Origin: Pristionchus mayeri
Taxonomy: Eukaryota > Nematoda > Chromadorea > Rhabditida > Neodiplogasteridae
DNA: 64,000 bases
Direction: 5' to 3'
Assembly (NCBI GenBank): GCA_036245805.1
Contig: BTRK01000001.1
Span: 18,545,087-18,609,086 of the forward strand
Position numbers and translations under genes: made by a program. Below the pieces are notes generated by a model. The model was not told the DNA's origin and made no database searches. It saw only the letters and a program-made list of their open reading frames with translations. This document shows, piece by piece, positions 13,529 through 25,503 of the stretch (positions are counted from its first letter, which is position 1; the number at the start of each line of letters is the position of its first letter).

Positions 13529-14238
13529 GAAACAATGCAACATAGGATATTCAATGACAAATAAACAATTCATGAATTACTAGCCAAAATTATTATTTTT
13601 ATAGAGTAAACAAATTCTCCGACAACAATTAGACATGGTAAGAAGCGAAATGTGAAGGAAACTGTTCCTCTCCCTCCGCCGCTCCAAACTCGTATTTCGC
13701 TGATGGGAGAGTTCGATAGCACACTCGTTTATGAGTATTGAGACGGGGAGAAAACATTCGACCATTCACTCTGCCAAACTGCTTCCCTCTCACTTCTACT
13801 CTCAATTAACGACTGTTCACAGGGCAATTTATGTACAACTTCATAAGTTATGCTAGAACATTACCGAATTTGAATTCGCGCTTTCGTATGAGCAGCTCTG
13901 TAGGTGTTCCCTCGTTACCCATGGTCAATTATCATAAACACTGGCATAATGAGGAAAGCTAGCTCATCCTCCTGCCAATTAGCATGCCCATGCAAACGGC
14001 TCTACTTATTCAACCCAATTCTTTCGTGTTTGTTACAAGCGCAAAGCTACCTCCTCTTTTGCCGCATTCCCCAGACCTTTCCGTCTATGCCCTTTGAATC
14101 GGCACAGGATACTATGATCCATAAATGTGTATTCTGCATTCGCGTAGCATGTTTTCCCGTTGAAAGGTTCATGATGAAGTCTTGGAAAGGACGCACTTAT
14201 TTCTCTGAAGTGACTAATTCGAGTTTTGTACATCTCAG
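13529..14238. other. Intergenic between UGT and the small membrane-protein gene
   Basis: Downstream of the UGT stop there is an AATAAA-like signal (ACAAATAAACA at 13558) and AT-rich DNA. The plus-strand frame starting at 13904 overlaps the next gene's first exon in another frame and is not supported. Confidence 0.4.
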
Positions 14239-17061
14239 ATGCTGGATGCAAATCTCCTCACGATCGCTTTCTTCACTGATGGCGATCTCTCCTTCTTCCT
14301 CGTCTATCTCATTCTAAATGCCATCTCGCTCACTTATGGGTCAGTTGTTCCACATTTTCTCGGCTGATTGCATCTTTCATTTGAAAAAAAAAATGAACAT
14401 GATATGCCTTTTTTTACAAAACACATGTGTCAAATTTGTTTCGCACTGCAACTCGAGATTGAATATTGGCTCAGGATGTTCTGCTGGAAGATATTCCCTC
14501 TTGAAAGCGGCAAGCACAGAGATCCCTTGTACTACGCTACAGTGAAGTCTGCCGCGAAATTGGATGAAAAGGTATGAATTACACTATTCTTACTAGGTTG
14601 TTCATGTGACGAACACTTTTGCTTATGATGGCACTGATTTGTTTTAAGAGCAGTTAAGTAAAAGGTCGTTTTACACACTGAAGTGACGAATTTTGTTGTG
14701 TTTCCTGTTTCTCCCACTATTCCCTAATCATAAATTATGGAAATATAAAAAAAAATTTACAGGTAGCTGATTCCTTGCATGTGCCTGCAGCAGTCAAGCA
14801 GATTTCCACTTGCGTCAAATCTGTGTCAGTGAAGTGTGTCTTGCTCAATAGTCCTTGCTTGCAATTTTCTCAAATCTGATTTCAAAATGTTGTTGATATG
14901 GCAATCGAGACGTGAAAACTTCTCGAATTCCTGCTATTAGAGACCATACTGATTCGCAAAGCTCATCAACAAATATTGTTTATTTTTTTCAGATTGGAAT
15001 CGCGATCCGGATGATTTGCCATACCTTTCTGAATGTAAAAATGTACAGCATAAATTGTTTTGATCTTGATCGCATGTCGTTGAAATCAACATAGTTTGCT
15101 TTTTCGATTCCGTTTACCGTTGATACATCAACAACAATACGGAAATAATTTAAAAGTAAATGACATCAGCATTTGGCGACATTTTCTAAAAAAACCTTTA
15201 CCTTACGCATATAATGAGTTTTTTAAATTTTATCTCTCAAAAAGTCTCGTAAAGTCGACACTCGCGAAGGAAACGCTTCACTGAGCACCAGCGTTTTTCA
15301 TCGCTTAGGGTATCGATTGAAAAGAGAGGGGAGCGAGTAACGGCGAACTAAAGATGAGATGGACGAAAAGATGAATGCGAATGGAGGAAACAATGAAAGA
15401 TTGCTTTCTGTAATAAAAGTATAAAGTATTCGTTGAATCTCCTTTTAACAATGGTGTTCTAGCATGCCAAAGCACAATATCAATTACTATCACTTTCTGT
15501 GACGTCGATTACTTTTATTGGGGTGTCCGGAAAGTTCGTATAATTTTTTGTTTTTATTTTTTATTCAATGCTTTACAATTCTCAGTGACCAATGTATGCC
15601 CCCTTCTTTCTCACTACCTCCCTCCAGCGATTGGGCAGGGTCTCGATTCCTCTCTTCCAGAATGCGGGTTTCTTCGAGACCGCCCAGTTCACGAAAGCCC
15701 TCACAACTTCATCTCGATTCTTGAACTTCTTTCCTTTGCAGAAGTCAGAGAGAGAGCGGAAGCAGTGGTAGTCGCATGGGGAGAGATCCGGGGAATACGG
15801 TGGATGGGGAATCCTCTCGATCTTCAGCTCGTCCATTTTCTTCTGGGTCATCTTCGCTCGATGTGGGCGAGCATTGTCCATCAGAAGAAGAATTTTGCCC
15901 TGGTTCAGGAGTCTGGGAGGGACTCTGATCGCGACATCTTCCAGTTGTTCAGAGAAGAGGTCGGCATTGATGCTGGTGCCAGGGGCGAGGATCTCCCAGT
16001 AGATGGGACCGATCACTGAGAAGAAGAAGCAGAGGAGTTCCTTCTTTCCGTGCTCTTTCTTCTTCGGGACGGGCGTGGGCTTCTCATCTGCATCCACCCA
16101 TTGCAGTCTCCTCACAGGGTTATCGTACGTGATCCACTTCTCATCTGTAGCGATGATGGAATTGACCCATCGAAGATTGGATCTACGATGGAGTAATTCC
16201 CGACAGACTTGAACACGATTTTTCAGCTGTTCGGGGGAGAGGTCATGGGGAATCACTTGTGGGAGTTTCGGCTTCTTCCCAGATCGATGGAGGATATCGG
16301 ACACCGTTGATCTGGGAGTACCAGTATCCTTCTTCAACTCACGCACACTGGCCATGGGCTTGCGCTTCAGTGTGCGGAAAACTAGAGGCTGATCGAGGGA
16401 GGGAGGGCGTCCAGAGCGGGGTTGATCATCGAGACCAAACTCCCCTTTCTTGAAGCGGGAGATCCACTTATAGCAGAAGGGTATGGAGGGGGCGTCAGCT
16501 CCTTCCGACTGGGCCAGGGCAGAGTGGGCCTCCTTCACGGATCGGCCAAGACGGTAGTAATGAAGTAAAATTGCTCGGAGGTAGAGATGGGAGTCCATCA
16601 CAAGAATCAATGTAGCAACTAGGAGACTGATTAAATCCTCTCACTACTCAACGTCAGAATGATGCAATACATTGTTGACAAACAGATTGCGCAATCACTG
16701 CATTTGATTGCGAACTGATTTTTTCCGAAGCATTATACGAACTTTCCGGACACCCCAATATTATTGTATTATATATGCACTTCAGGACTTGAAATTTAAC
16801 GAAATCATATAGCCAACATTTTTCAGAAATCAGTGGTGATTGTGGCAACGCTGATGTTCTTCTTCCTTTTCGCGATTGCGTGCGCAACCTGGTTTGGAAA
16901 GGTTTCAAATTTCCATATTTACAACAGCTTTTAGCGGAACATGAGTTGATAGAGCTTCATTAATCTTCTAAATGCAGGACAAGCCCACTAGCTCGAACGA
17001 GAATGGAAATCAACAGGCACCAGACAAGAAGGACAAGCTCCCGGTCACTGTTCTGGCCTAA
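14239..17061 (+). CDS. Small membrane protein of unknown family, copy A
   Basis: Exons I can support: 14239 to about 14349 (MLDANLLTIAFFTDG followed by a hydrophobic stretch), one ending 14571 (GKHRDPLYYATVKSAAKLDE), 14993-15034 (IGIAIRMICHTFLN), 16827-16901 (VVIVATLMFFFLFAIACA, a clear TM) and 16978-17061 (polar tail ending DKLPVTVLA). The later introns are in phase 0. The acceptor of the second exon is not clear, so the model may be damaged there. The architecture (short N-terminus, two or three TM segments, about 27-residue charged tail) matches the next gene, which I take as a diverged paralogue. The intron before the TM exon is 1.8 kb because it holds a mariner. No function can be assigned. 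Confidence 0.5.
15518..16758 (-). mobile_element. Complete mariner element
   Basis: A 1,241-bp element has terminal inverted repeats TTGGGGTGTCCGGAAAGTTC and its complement and TA duplications at 15516-15517 and 16759-16760. Length, TIRs and target site are those of a full-length mariner, and the transposase frame is uninterrupted. It sits in an intron of the small membrane-protein gene, on the opposite strand. Confidence 0.95.
15582..16610 (-). CDS. Mariner transposase, 342 aa, uninterrupted
   Basis: The protein has an N-terminal paired HTH region (residues about 1-120, with WISRFKKGEFGLDDQPRSGR between the two HTH units) and a DDE catalytic domain. The three acidic residues are seen in TDEKWITYDN, LLMDNARPH and YSPDLSPCDYHCF, with 34 residues between the second and third, the D34D signature of mariner. 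The start at 16610 (MILVMDSHL) could be replaced by the second methionine. It would cut and paste its own element in the nucleus. Full length and lack of stops suggest recent activity; I cannot test that. Confidence 0.95.
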   Translation of the reverse strand: MILVMDSHLYLRAILLHYYRLGRSVKEAHSALAQSEGADAPSIPFCYKWISRFKKGEFGLDDQPRSGRPPSLDQPLVFRTLKRKPMASVRELKKDTGTPRSTVSDILHRSGKKPKLPQVIPHDLSPEQLKNRVQVCRELLHRRSNLRWVNSIIATDEKWITYDNPVRRLQWVDADEKPTPVPKKKEHGKKELLCFFFSVIGPIYWEILAPGTSINADLFSEQLEDVAIRVPPRLLNQGKILLLMDNARPHRAKMTQKKMDELKIERIPHPPYSPDLSPCDYHCFRSLSDFCKGKKFKNRDEVVRAFVNWAVSKKPAFWKRGIETLPNRWREVVRKKGAYIGH

Positions 17062-17706
17062 TTAATTTTCGAAGCATGAAAGCAAATATTCTCTTTGAAT
17101 TGGTTATCCAGTAACTGAAGAACACATCAGTTTTGTAGTTTAATCCCTCATACCTTACTTCCTCATCGTTGGTCTCTCATTGAGTTACATTTTTGTTTAA
17201 AAAAATCCGATGGATAAATTGCATTTTGAACACTATTTTGGCAATGTTTCATTCCTAATTCCATTTGGATCTCGACATGGTTTCTGATGCCTTATCGAAA
17301 TTATTTACCTAGAAAGCTTCTCTTCTGACTTAGCGGAGTATTCGAGTAGGCGTTTATTTACTCATCTCTTCTCCTTTTACACAAGTCTTCTTTTCGGGAG
17401 AGGCTTTCTCACCTCGCAACGTTTAGTATCCATACCGCCTCATCTTAGTACTGGCCTAGCAGTGTTTAGAAGAGTTCGAAATTCGGTTCGTACTCTCTTC
17501 AATTCCCACCCTTTCTCGACCGAAAGAGCATCGATTGAGTGTGAGAAATCAAGAAAAAAAAGATGAATTTCGTACTCTAGCACCAAAAAAGGGCGCCTTT
17601 TATTTCTGATAGAAACCTGCAACAATTTCATCATTGCTTTGTCCACGCATGAACATTCCTGACGTCTATAATTTGATTTTTCCCCGTTGCATACGAATTT
17701 CAAGCA
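17062..17706. other. Intergenic
   Basis: Between the two small membrane-protein genes there is no supported gene. The minus-strand frame 17440-17853 is the shadow of the first exon of the next gene plus its upstream region. Confidence 0.4.
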
Positions 17707-18321
17707 ATGACTTCGGATATCTGGGAATTCGTTGCCTTCGACCAAGCGATGGGCATACTCCTCTATGGATTTCTCTCCATGTTGGTCAAGAAACAGCAGC
17801 TGAGGGCCGAATTCATTAGCGAAATATTTTTCAATCTGTATGCATCCCTTCAAAGCTTCCGGGCAAAAGTAGCTAACGATTTAAACTTTCATTTCATTTC
17901 ATCGACAAAAGATTCCGACAAAGATGCGACTTCTTTAGCCAGCCTGTGTCGTCTCTCTGTCGGTCTACACTGGCTACTTAGCGGTGTACAACTTCGTTCT
18001 CTTCCTTTGTCCGTGGGGATCCACTGCGTGCCTGCATGATGGCCCCGTAAGTTCTCTTCTTCCGCCTGCTCTAGTAAAAATATTAGGCGAAAAGTAAAAT
18101 AAATTGTTCACCTTTCAGAATTCCATGATGGTCATGATCGTGATCTCCATTGGTATTTTCTTCAGCTTGGCTGCAATTGTTATGGCGCGCATTGCGACGG
18201 TGAGAGCGGCAGCCAAATAATTTTTAAAAAATCATTTCAGAATGGACCAATTGATCAGAAAGAGGAGAACCAGAAGGCTTCCGAGATCGAAGGCAAACTT
18301 CCGATTCGCATCTACATCTAA
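17707..18321 (+). CDS. Small membrane protein of unknown family, copy B (143 aa)
   Basis: Exons 17707-17868, 17939-18046, 18119-18199 and 18241-18321 join in phase 0. Hydrophobic segments are AMGILLYGFLSMLV, VVSLSVYTGYLAVYNFVLFL and MVMIVISIGIFFSLAAIVMA, so about three membrane passes. A 29-residue charged tail (DQKEENQKASEIEGK) follows. The second exon has a short cysteine-containing loop (LCPWGSTACLHDGP). It lies next to copy A on the same strand with the same last-two-exon design, suggesting tandem duplication. I do not recognise the family. Confidence 0.65.
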
Positions 18322-21300
18322 ACGTTTCATATTCGTGGAACAAACAAAGCGCCTTTTTCGATCTCGATTTCCAGTTTTCTCACGTGATTAACATTACTGC
18401 AAAAGTAATGAATAAATTTCCTAGTGATCTTTACAAGTGCACGCCGTTTCCCCTGTTTACTATCCCATTCTCAGTCACAGCGAATCCCACCATTCAACCC
18501 GATCCACCCTCACTCCATTCCGAGTCTCTCTCTCTCTCTCTCTCGAGTAAATAAACGTTGACCCTTCCCTCGTCTCATCCTCCGTCTAAACCCTCTGAAG
18601 CACCTCTCCTCTCTCTAAACCCAATTTCCTGCACTCTACCAGACGCGAACCGCCCTAGCAGAGCACTCTCTCCATCTCGCCCGCTCTCTCGTCTCTCTAA
18701 CCGCTGAGAGATCACGCGAAAGTGAGAGAGTCTTTTGTTTAGACTCGGTCCTCGCCTGCGAAAGAGAGGCCTTCCATTTGTGCTCTCCACTTCGCACCTC
18801 TCTCTTTCTCTGACTCTCTCTAGTTCACACACTCTCTCATCTATTTCTTTCTCTAACTCTCTTCATTCCTCACACTCTCACGCCTCCATTCCGCCTTTTT
18901 TACCCCTATGACACGCGACCCCGTGTAGGTCAACGAGAAAAAGGAGAGGTGACGATTCACACAAATTGGAGTGCCCCCTCTCCTTACGAGGCTTACAGCA
19001 CTCCTATTTCTGAGTGGGCTGCGAAAGGGCTCTCGCCTCTGAGACATTGCTCATATTTCCATTACTCACTGGCAATTAGTGAAATTATATGATTTCTCAA
19101 ATTTACCCAACGGCTTAGAAATATGAACTGCGTGGCATTGCACACGACTTGTTTTCGCTGGGAATATTGCAAATCCTCTCCGGAATTCGTTCTGACTGAG
19201 TTCTGACAGGAGTATGGCTACGCGAAATTAGCCGAATTCTCCTTCCTTCTCCTCTCCGGGGGCACAACAAATTGCACGGCTCCTCTTCCCTCTATTGTCC
19301 GTGGCTGTTTTCCCCCTTCGCATCCATGCACACGCGTCGCCGCTTACTCGGCCAGTCAACACACACGGTCACGCGCGCATTTCTGCATGCATTCTGTCTA
19401 TTCCGCGAGATTTTAGCGAGCTTTTAGAAGTAAGAGGCAAAGATAAGAGCTTTTCGTTCTTACCCAATCCTTCTTACCCAAGATCGACTACTTCGCTCTA
19501 GATTTTCAGATTTATTCACTCCAGGGAGAGCTAGGGTAGAGGTGATAATTCAAGCGAACCCCCAAAACGTTTGCTTGGGAGCTTTTTTCACTGTCTGTTA
19601 TAGATCGGCTCAAAGTGAAGGAGGAATGACTAGTGCGAAACCGATTTCTGTTTTCGTCCGTGCTAATCCGCTCCCTGACCCTCTTTATCACCTCATGGGA
19701 TGAGGAAAGAGGGGACACTCCTAATTTCGCGTACTCTTTCGTATTCTCTGCTACTAGAGAACACACTAAACAAGGAGAGTTTACTCCTTCCGCTGTCTAC
19801 TTATCAGCACCAACAGACAGCAGCAAAATAAGGCTGATTCATCCGCTCTCCTTTATAAACCCCGAGGTCAACCAGGATCTGAGCGCCTTTTCTTCTCCTT
19901 TAGAGGACTTTCCGAGTGTTTTCCTTACTAACACGAGCCAATTGCTCAGTGTCCGGTTGGTAGGTCAAAACATTGAGTGAGCATGTCTCATTCCTTCCTA
20001 CGCATAGAGCAAGAGTGTGCAGAATTGGCTCATTTCTTCACTGAATCAGCCACTTTCAATGAATCATAGTGCCTTTTCCCTCTCGCCTCTGTCCCTCTCC
20101 ATTCCCCATACTCTCTCGCACTCTAATTATAGGCACTATCCTCGATTCGCACACTCTCTCGTCTCTCTGACTATCTGCACTCTCTCCACTCGTCCTCTAT
20201 CTCGTACTGTCTCGGAACACCGAGCGCCCCCACTCCCACTGTGCATTTCACCCCTTGAGGAGTGGAAGAGAGGGGTATTGTCCCTCACTGTTTCACTCCC
20301 CTGGATACTCTTTCTCCCCCACTGACCTGTCCCGTGGCTGATTTACAATCTGCGACTGAATATTTAATCCGAATTCACTTTCTGATCATGGAGACTATTG
20401 CCTCCATTAGCTCTCCAGGTCCATCGAAGCCATGCAATCAACCGGCGCCTAATGAAAGTGGTAATCTCGAGCCCACACCCGGGTCCCTCACTCTCCGTCA
20501 AATTGGGACCGTCCCGTCCAGGCCAGATAATTACCCTTCTACCGACCCGTTCCCTATGTGCCTGGTACCGGTGATCGGTCCCATTTTGTCCCGCAACCTT
20601 TGCATGCTTTCGAAATTTGTTTGCAGTCCAAAGGAACCTCAATTCCAGCAAAGGTGCGGTTTATGAGTTATCTGCAACTGCGCAAAAATCCTTCAGCTAT
20701 GTTTCGGACTAAGTGATTCATTCCAACCTCTCATCTTTGATACTTATGGGTTGCGTTTCACAGGTGGTTTATCCCCGCTCTGCATTATAAACTATCAATT
20801 GCTTTTTTGCTTTTCTACCTGCTAAACAAATAGTTATCAGCTGCTCTACTCCGAACAGTGGCTGCAAGATTGCAAGAATCTATTCAATGCTCGCGCTCTG
20901 GAGAGCATCGCTTGGGTCCATATTATAATTCCTGAAGCCCGTCGGTAGATCAAAGACACTATCGATTATTTCCGCCTTTTCTCCCTTCAGAGAGCCAACC
21001 GCCACTTTTTTGCGAAGGGCGAAACTCGTTCGGGTGTCCGATCGTGAATGACGACCCGCGCTCTCCCAATCCGCCTTCTCTCTTACCTCCCTGTCGAAGC
21101 GAGATCACGAGGAATTGATATAGCCATTCTCTCCTCATCGTAACGTATAGTTCGACACTGAGTCAGGCCGGGAATAGGAAAGGAGAGGTGATAGGATCAG
21201 ATGACCCTCTCCATACCTCACACACTCTCTCGCTTTCTCTATCCCTAATCAGCCACCGATCCCCCATAGATTGTATGCGATAAGAGGAAGGTGGGAGGTC

Positions 21301-22378
21301 AATGCTGGCGGGATGCCCCCTGATCTTATCTGCCCCTATATTCCTCAGATCTCCTGAGCCAGTTCTATCTTTTACTCAGTCTATTCGTAGGTTTCTAAGA
21401 AATCACCACGATTTTACCTGGAAATCACCTAAAATGAGAAAAATATTCGCTTTTCGCCGTTTAAATTTCGAATGTCAACGCGCTGAAATCGATTTTATTC
21501 CGATTTCACAACGCGTCGTCTCTCCCCCCACCTCATTTTCTCTTACCCTGATTCATCCCCCGATTTCCCCCCTTCTGAATGATGTTTTCGGAGCGATTAG
21601 TCATTCCCCTCCCCTCCCTCTCCCCCTTCTTCCCCCGCGGGGCGATGCCTATATGATCCCCCCGCCCCCTTCCTCCTCGCCATTCCCCGTTCGCCTCGAT
21701 TCGTGTCGATGGCTTTCCCCCCATTCTTGTGCTTGTGGCAATCTCCCTTTCACTTGATCTATACTGGTATAGACGAAGGCGCTATCCCTAGACTCTACCT
21801 CATCTCGTCTCCACAATGGTAATACAACACCGATAGTCTTTCCTTACCGAAAGAAGACTATTCATGCGCGGGTTGACTGACCACAGGAGGTATAACCTTG
21901 TATTCCCTCGGTAGGTCACTCGGAACGCCTTTCTCGGCCTAGAAAAGCGCGCACAAATCCTCGCATCCTATGGTTCGTCGCCCTAATCTGTTCACAATCG
22001 GTGCATTTTCTCTTCCCTCCGCTCCTGAAACGAGAGAGCATGGGAAAGTGAGAGAGTGCTGAGGGAACTGTTTTCACCACTCCTTCTTTTCTCATCTGTT
22101 CAATCGAAAGAGGCCACATGGGCTCTCGTTCAATGTCTAATCCTCTCCTTCTTGCACGCTCTCTCGCACTGTCTAACCCGCTAGCAAGGAAAGAAGAGAT
22201 CCGAACCATTTCTCCCTCTCTTCTCACTCTCACTTCGAATAGCCCTGACTCATAACATATTCTCACTCGTAAACTGCAAAAACCGTGCGAATCGCATCAT
22301 ATTCTGCAGCTATTTGAGCATTGCCAATCGATAATCTTTTCTGATTACAGTAACCGACCTCCTCCCAATAAATCGACA
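18322..22378. other. 4-kb intergenic region upstream of the thymosin gene
   Basis: This region is CT-rich and purine/pyrimidine-biased with no supported gene. Open frames such as 20262-20666 and 21302-21757 lack introns, domains and paralogues. It carries several copies of a short recurrent CTCTCT-based motif (separate entry) and probably the promoter of the thymosin gene near its right end. Confidence 0.4.
18490..22180. repeat. Recurrent CTCTCTC-based motif
   Basis: A core of the form GCACTCTCTCCATCTYGC, followed by CGCTCTCTCG and often CTCTCTAACC, recurs at about 18661, 20153 and 22147 in this region, and again at about 24020 and 31933. Copies are more alike than random CT-rich DNA would be, so it is a dispersed short repeat. 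Confidence 0.5.
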
Positions 22379-23835
22379 ATGTCCGCCGAGACCCCCCTCG
22401 CTGAGCTGCCCAAGATCCCCACCGACATCGCCCAGGTAAAAAGAAAAAAAGATCAAATACCATGGGTAAAAAATCTCACTGAGCACAGAAGTTTGCAATA
22501 TTCTCAAATGTTATGGAGCGAGTGAATGCTGCTCAATCTCCAATAACTCTCTAGCCACTTGTGATTGCCATTTGAAACTGAGAAATTGATACTTCAAGTG
22601 TCTTCTTTAGTAAGAATACAATGGGAAGAAGCAATTACAAGTATTTCTCCATTTCGCTACCATTTAGCTCTGTGCCGACTTTGCAGAGAAGAGAGTGGAT
22701 TTATTTTGGAAATTAGAAAGATTCGGAGATCAGAGATGAAAGATCGAATTCTCAGGCGATCGAGCACCACGACAAACTGAAGCACGTCGAGCCGACCGAG
22801 AAAAACGTCCTTCCCAGCAAGGAGGGTGAGCGAGTGATTGAATTCATGATGTACAATACATTAATACATTTTGGACTGTTGGATATTGTTAAACGTTTCA
22901 TACGGGAAGGGCAATGATTACTTGACAGTTTCTCCACTGCATTTGAACAGAGTGTGAAACATAGCTCTTCGATCGCTTCTTTCGAAAATACCAATCGGAA
23001 AATCCTGAGTGATTGAGATGCGTTTCAAGCTGTTCTTCTAAACGAAAGACAGAGCTGGTGGTAATCAGCCGCAGTATGCGAAGAATCGTTGTAAAAACAA
23101 CAATACATCAAAACAAAAACAACAACAACATCACTTTTGCAGACATCGCACAGGAGAAGACGCACCAGGAGCTCACGGAGGGCATCGAGGGATTCGCCCA
23201 GGAGGTATTTTTAGTTTATTTTTTATTAAAAATATTTTTAAGATTTCGTTTTCATTAAAATTTTAATTCCTTTCAAAAATCTCTAGTTTATCTTGAAAAG
23301 ATAATAAAAAAAAATAATTGTCAGAAGCTCCGCTCCGTCTCTACTGACGAGAAGAACGTCCTGCCCAGCAAGGAGGGTACGGTATTTATATAATTTTGTA
23401 ATTTTTTAGGTATTTTGCGTATTTGTTCCTGTCCCTCCTCAGAAATAGACGCATGGTTTTTTATTTTATTTTCACACACCGTACTCCATCGTTACAGTAA
23501 CCAATCGATTGCAGACATTGCTCGTGAGAAGACCCTCGACGCCGTGGAGGGATTCGATGCGACGAAGCTGAAGCACGTCGAGCCTGTCGTCACTACCACT
23601 CCCGGTGAGTAACGGATCTGACCCCGGGAACTACCGTACTCTACTTATGTAGAGCTACAGTATTCCTTTGAGAAACGCTTAAAAAGCCATCCATATTTGG
23701 TTCTATTGGTTCTTAGATCGAATTATGATACATTTAGACTAGGAGCCACGACAATATTGTTTCCCTGAGTCTCCCCGAATCATAAACTATACCTGAAGCA
23801 TAATCAAATTCCAAATTGCAGTCGTTGACGAGTAA
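22379..23835 (+). CDS. tth-1: Thymosin-beta repeat protein, tetrathymosin-like (114 aa)
   Basis: Exons 22379-22435, 22756-22825, 23143-23204, 23325-23376, 23515-23604 and 23822-23835 join in phase. The product has repeated thymosin-beta (WH2-related) actin-binding motifs: KLKHVEPTEKNVLPSKEDIA, then KLRSVSTDEKNVLPSKEDIA, then a partial KLKHVEPVVTTTP at the C-terminus. The N-terminus is acidic (MSAETPLAELPKIPTDIAQ). This is the pattern of nematode tetrathymosin, which binds G-actin and F-actin in the cytoplasm and acts in oogenesis in C. elegans. Here I count two full repeats and one or two partial ones, fewer than the four of the C. elegans protein. Exons end at repeat boundaries (LPSKE|DIA), which fits growth by exon duplication. 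The gene symbol is by family resemblance. Confidence 0.8.
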
Positions 23836-24436
23836 TCTCCCTCTTCCATCACCATCACAATCAACGAGCTTTATCCCCTCCTCCCCTCCTCTCTCTACCG
23901 TATCCTTCACATTCCCATCGTATGGATCCCACCGTAACCCCCCAGTCTCTAGGATGATCTACCCTAGCGAGCGGTTGCCTCTCCACCCAGCGTTCGATCT
24001 CTCTTCTCTCTGACTGTCTGCTGTCTCTCCATCTTGCGCACTCTCTAGTCAGAGAGGAGAGGTCGCCGTCTCTCATTTTCCCCTGCACTCTCGCTAGAGT
24101 AGAATTCTCCAGACTTCCTACCCCTTCCCTGATCTGCCACCTGAACATAATCGCTTTTATGTACGCATCAGAGTATTATCTCCAAATATTTATCCGGCGT
24201 CAATCGATAAATGTCTGTGAATAGTACCGTAATCATGGAGCAACATCACCGGCCAAATGAGCATCGCGAAGTGAACAGGGAGGGGACAAAGATCAGGGAG
24301 AAGTACCGTAATGAGAATAGCAGCTTGGGTCACCAATATATGGGAAAAAAGTAATCGTCGAACGACCACACCGCGACAGCCTCGCCCCTGTCGAAATTTC
24401 AACAGCGTGAGGTCGATTAGTATTCGTCGCCCTGCC
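23836..24436. other. Convergent intergenic gap
   Basis: The gap separates the thymosin gene (+) from the PAF-AH-like gene (-), so it contains both 3' ends. It holds one copy of the CTCTCT-based motif (about 24000-24060) and a copy of the short GTAATCGTCG-bounded repeat at 24346-24431. Confidence 0.45.
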
Positions 24437-25503
24437 CTACAGGAATATCTCGGAGTCATCGGGCACCGGGGTGAGCGGGGGGAAGGGATTGCACGAGAAG
24501 TTCTGCTCGAGCAGGAAGTTCTTCACTGAGGAGGGAGAGGGAAGTGACGCGTGCGAGGCGGACGCGGACGCGGTCTGACGCGTCGCTGCCTGTGGTGTAT
24601 CCTGCAAGGTGCACGACTTTAGGAAACGTCGCCTGTCGATTTTTCGACAGCGTGAACGATTAGTAGTCGTCGCTCACTTGTAGGAAAGCGGCGCACACTC
24701 GCACCACCGTTTCAGCCATCTGATCGGCGTCGGTGGTGCCGTTGAGTCGCAGTCTGCGACCGAGCACTGGTCGGAGCAGCAGGGGCAGGTCGGAAAAGGT
24801 GTGCGCCTCGGCGTCCCTGCGAGAGTGATCTTTGAAAATTGTTTGCGTTTTTCACCCAATCTTAGTGGGATCTGATTCTGATCTTTGATCTCTGACTCAC
24901 ATTAGCGTTATCGATTCTGCATCTTCAAATTTAGATTGGGCATCAGGCGATGCTCCTCCCGGTCGATTCAGAAAGAGAATCTAAAATTAACTTTCAATAA
25001 GGATAATTCATATAACGGTATGTCCTTATTCATCCAACTATCGGCGGTATTTCGAATTGTCTGCACATGTGTCATCGAGATAGTGGGGTGATGAATAAGG
25101 ATGGAGAGAGAGAGAGGAAATGGAATGGTCTGGCTATGCACCGTGCTGTACTTTAGAGCCAAGATGGGATAAAGGTCGTAAAATGGAGGGATGAACTCTT
25201 CGTTAAGCTCGCTTATTATTTCTATTGTTGTTGATGATGCGAGTGACGTATACAACCAATCAAGAAGCAAATCATAGAATAAAAAATCGTAACAAACCGG
25301 CTGTACTACTCGTGTAAAGACATCGGTGTCCAATGGTCGCAGCGTCGCATCGAGAGCGATCGCTTTCTGAAAAAAGGAGCCCTTCCTACGGTATCCGACT
25401 GCTCGAATAAGGCTATTTTGGTAATCGTCGCCCCAATACACCACAACATCTGCTCACGCGGCTTATTTCCTATAGCGTGTGCCATATTAGTAATCGTCGC
25501 CCT
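24346..25503. repeat. Short repeated element bounded by AGTAATCGTCGCC
   Basis: The motif (T)TAGTAnTCGTCGCC or close variants occur at about 24346, 24417, 24660, 25420 and 25490. At two places they bound a similar inner hairpin, CTGTCGAAATTTCAACAG at 24389-24406 and CTGTCGATTTTTCGACAG at 24631-24648. Two of the copies begin within about 5 bases of splice donors of the PAF-AH-like gene and one immediately follows its stop codon. Confidence 0.5.

Noticed and set aside
20262..20666. 134-aa plus-strand frame with SSPGPSKPCNQPAPN
   Set aside because: Low-complexity, no splice context, no paralogue; treated as chance.
21302..21757. 151-aa frame in CT-rich DNA
   Set aside because: Proline/serine-rich composition comes from the CT bias; overlapping frames on the other strand are equally open.
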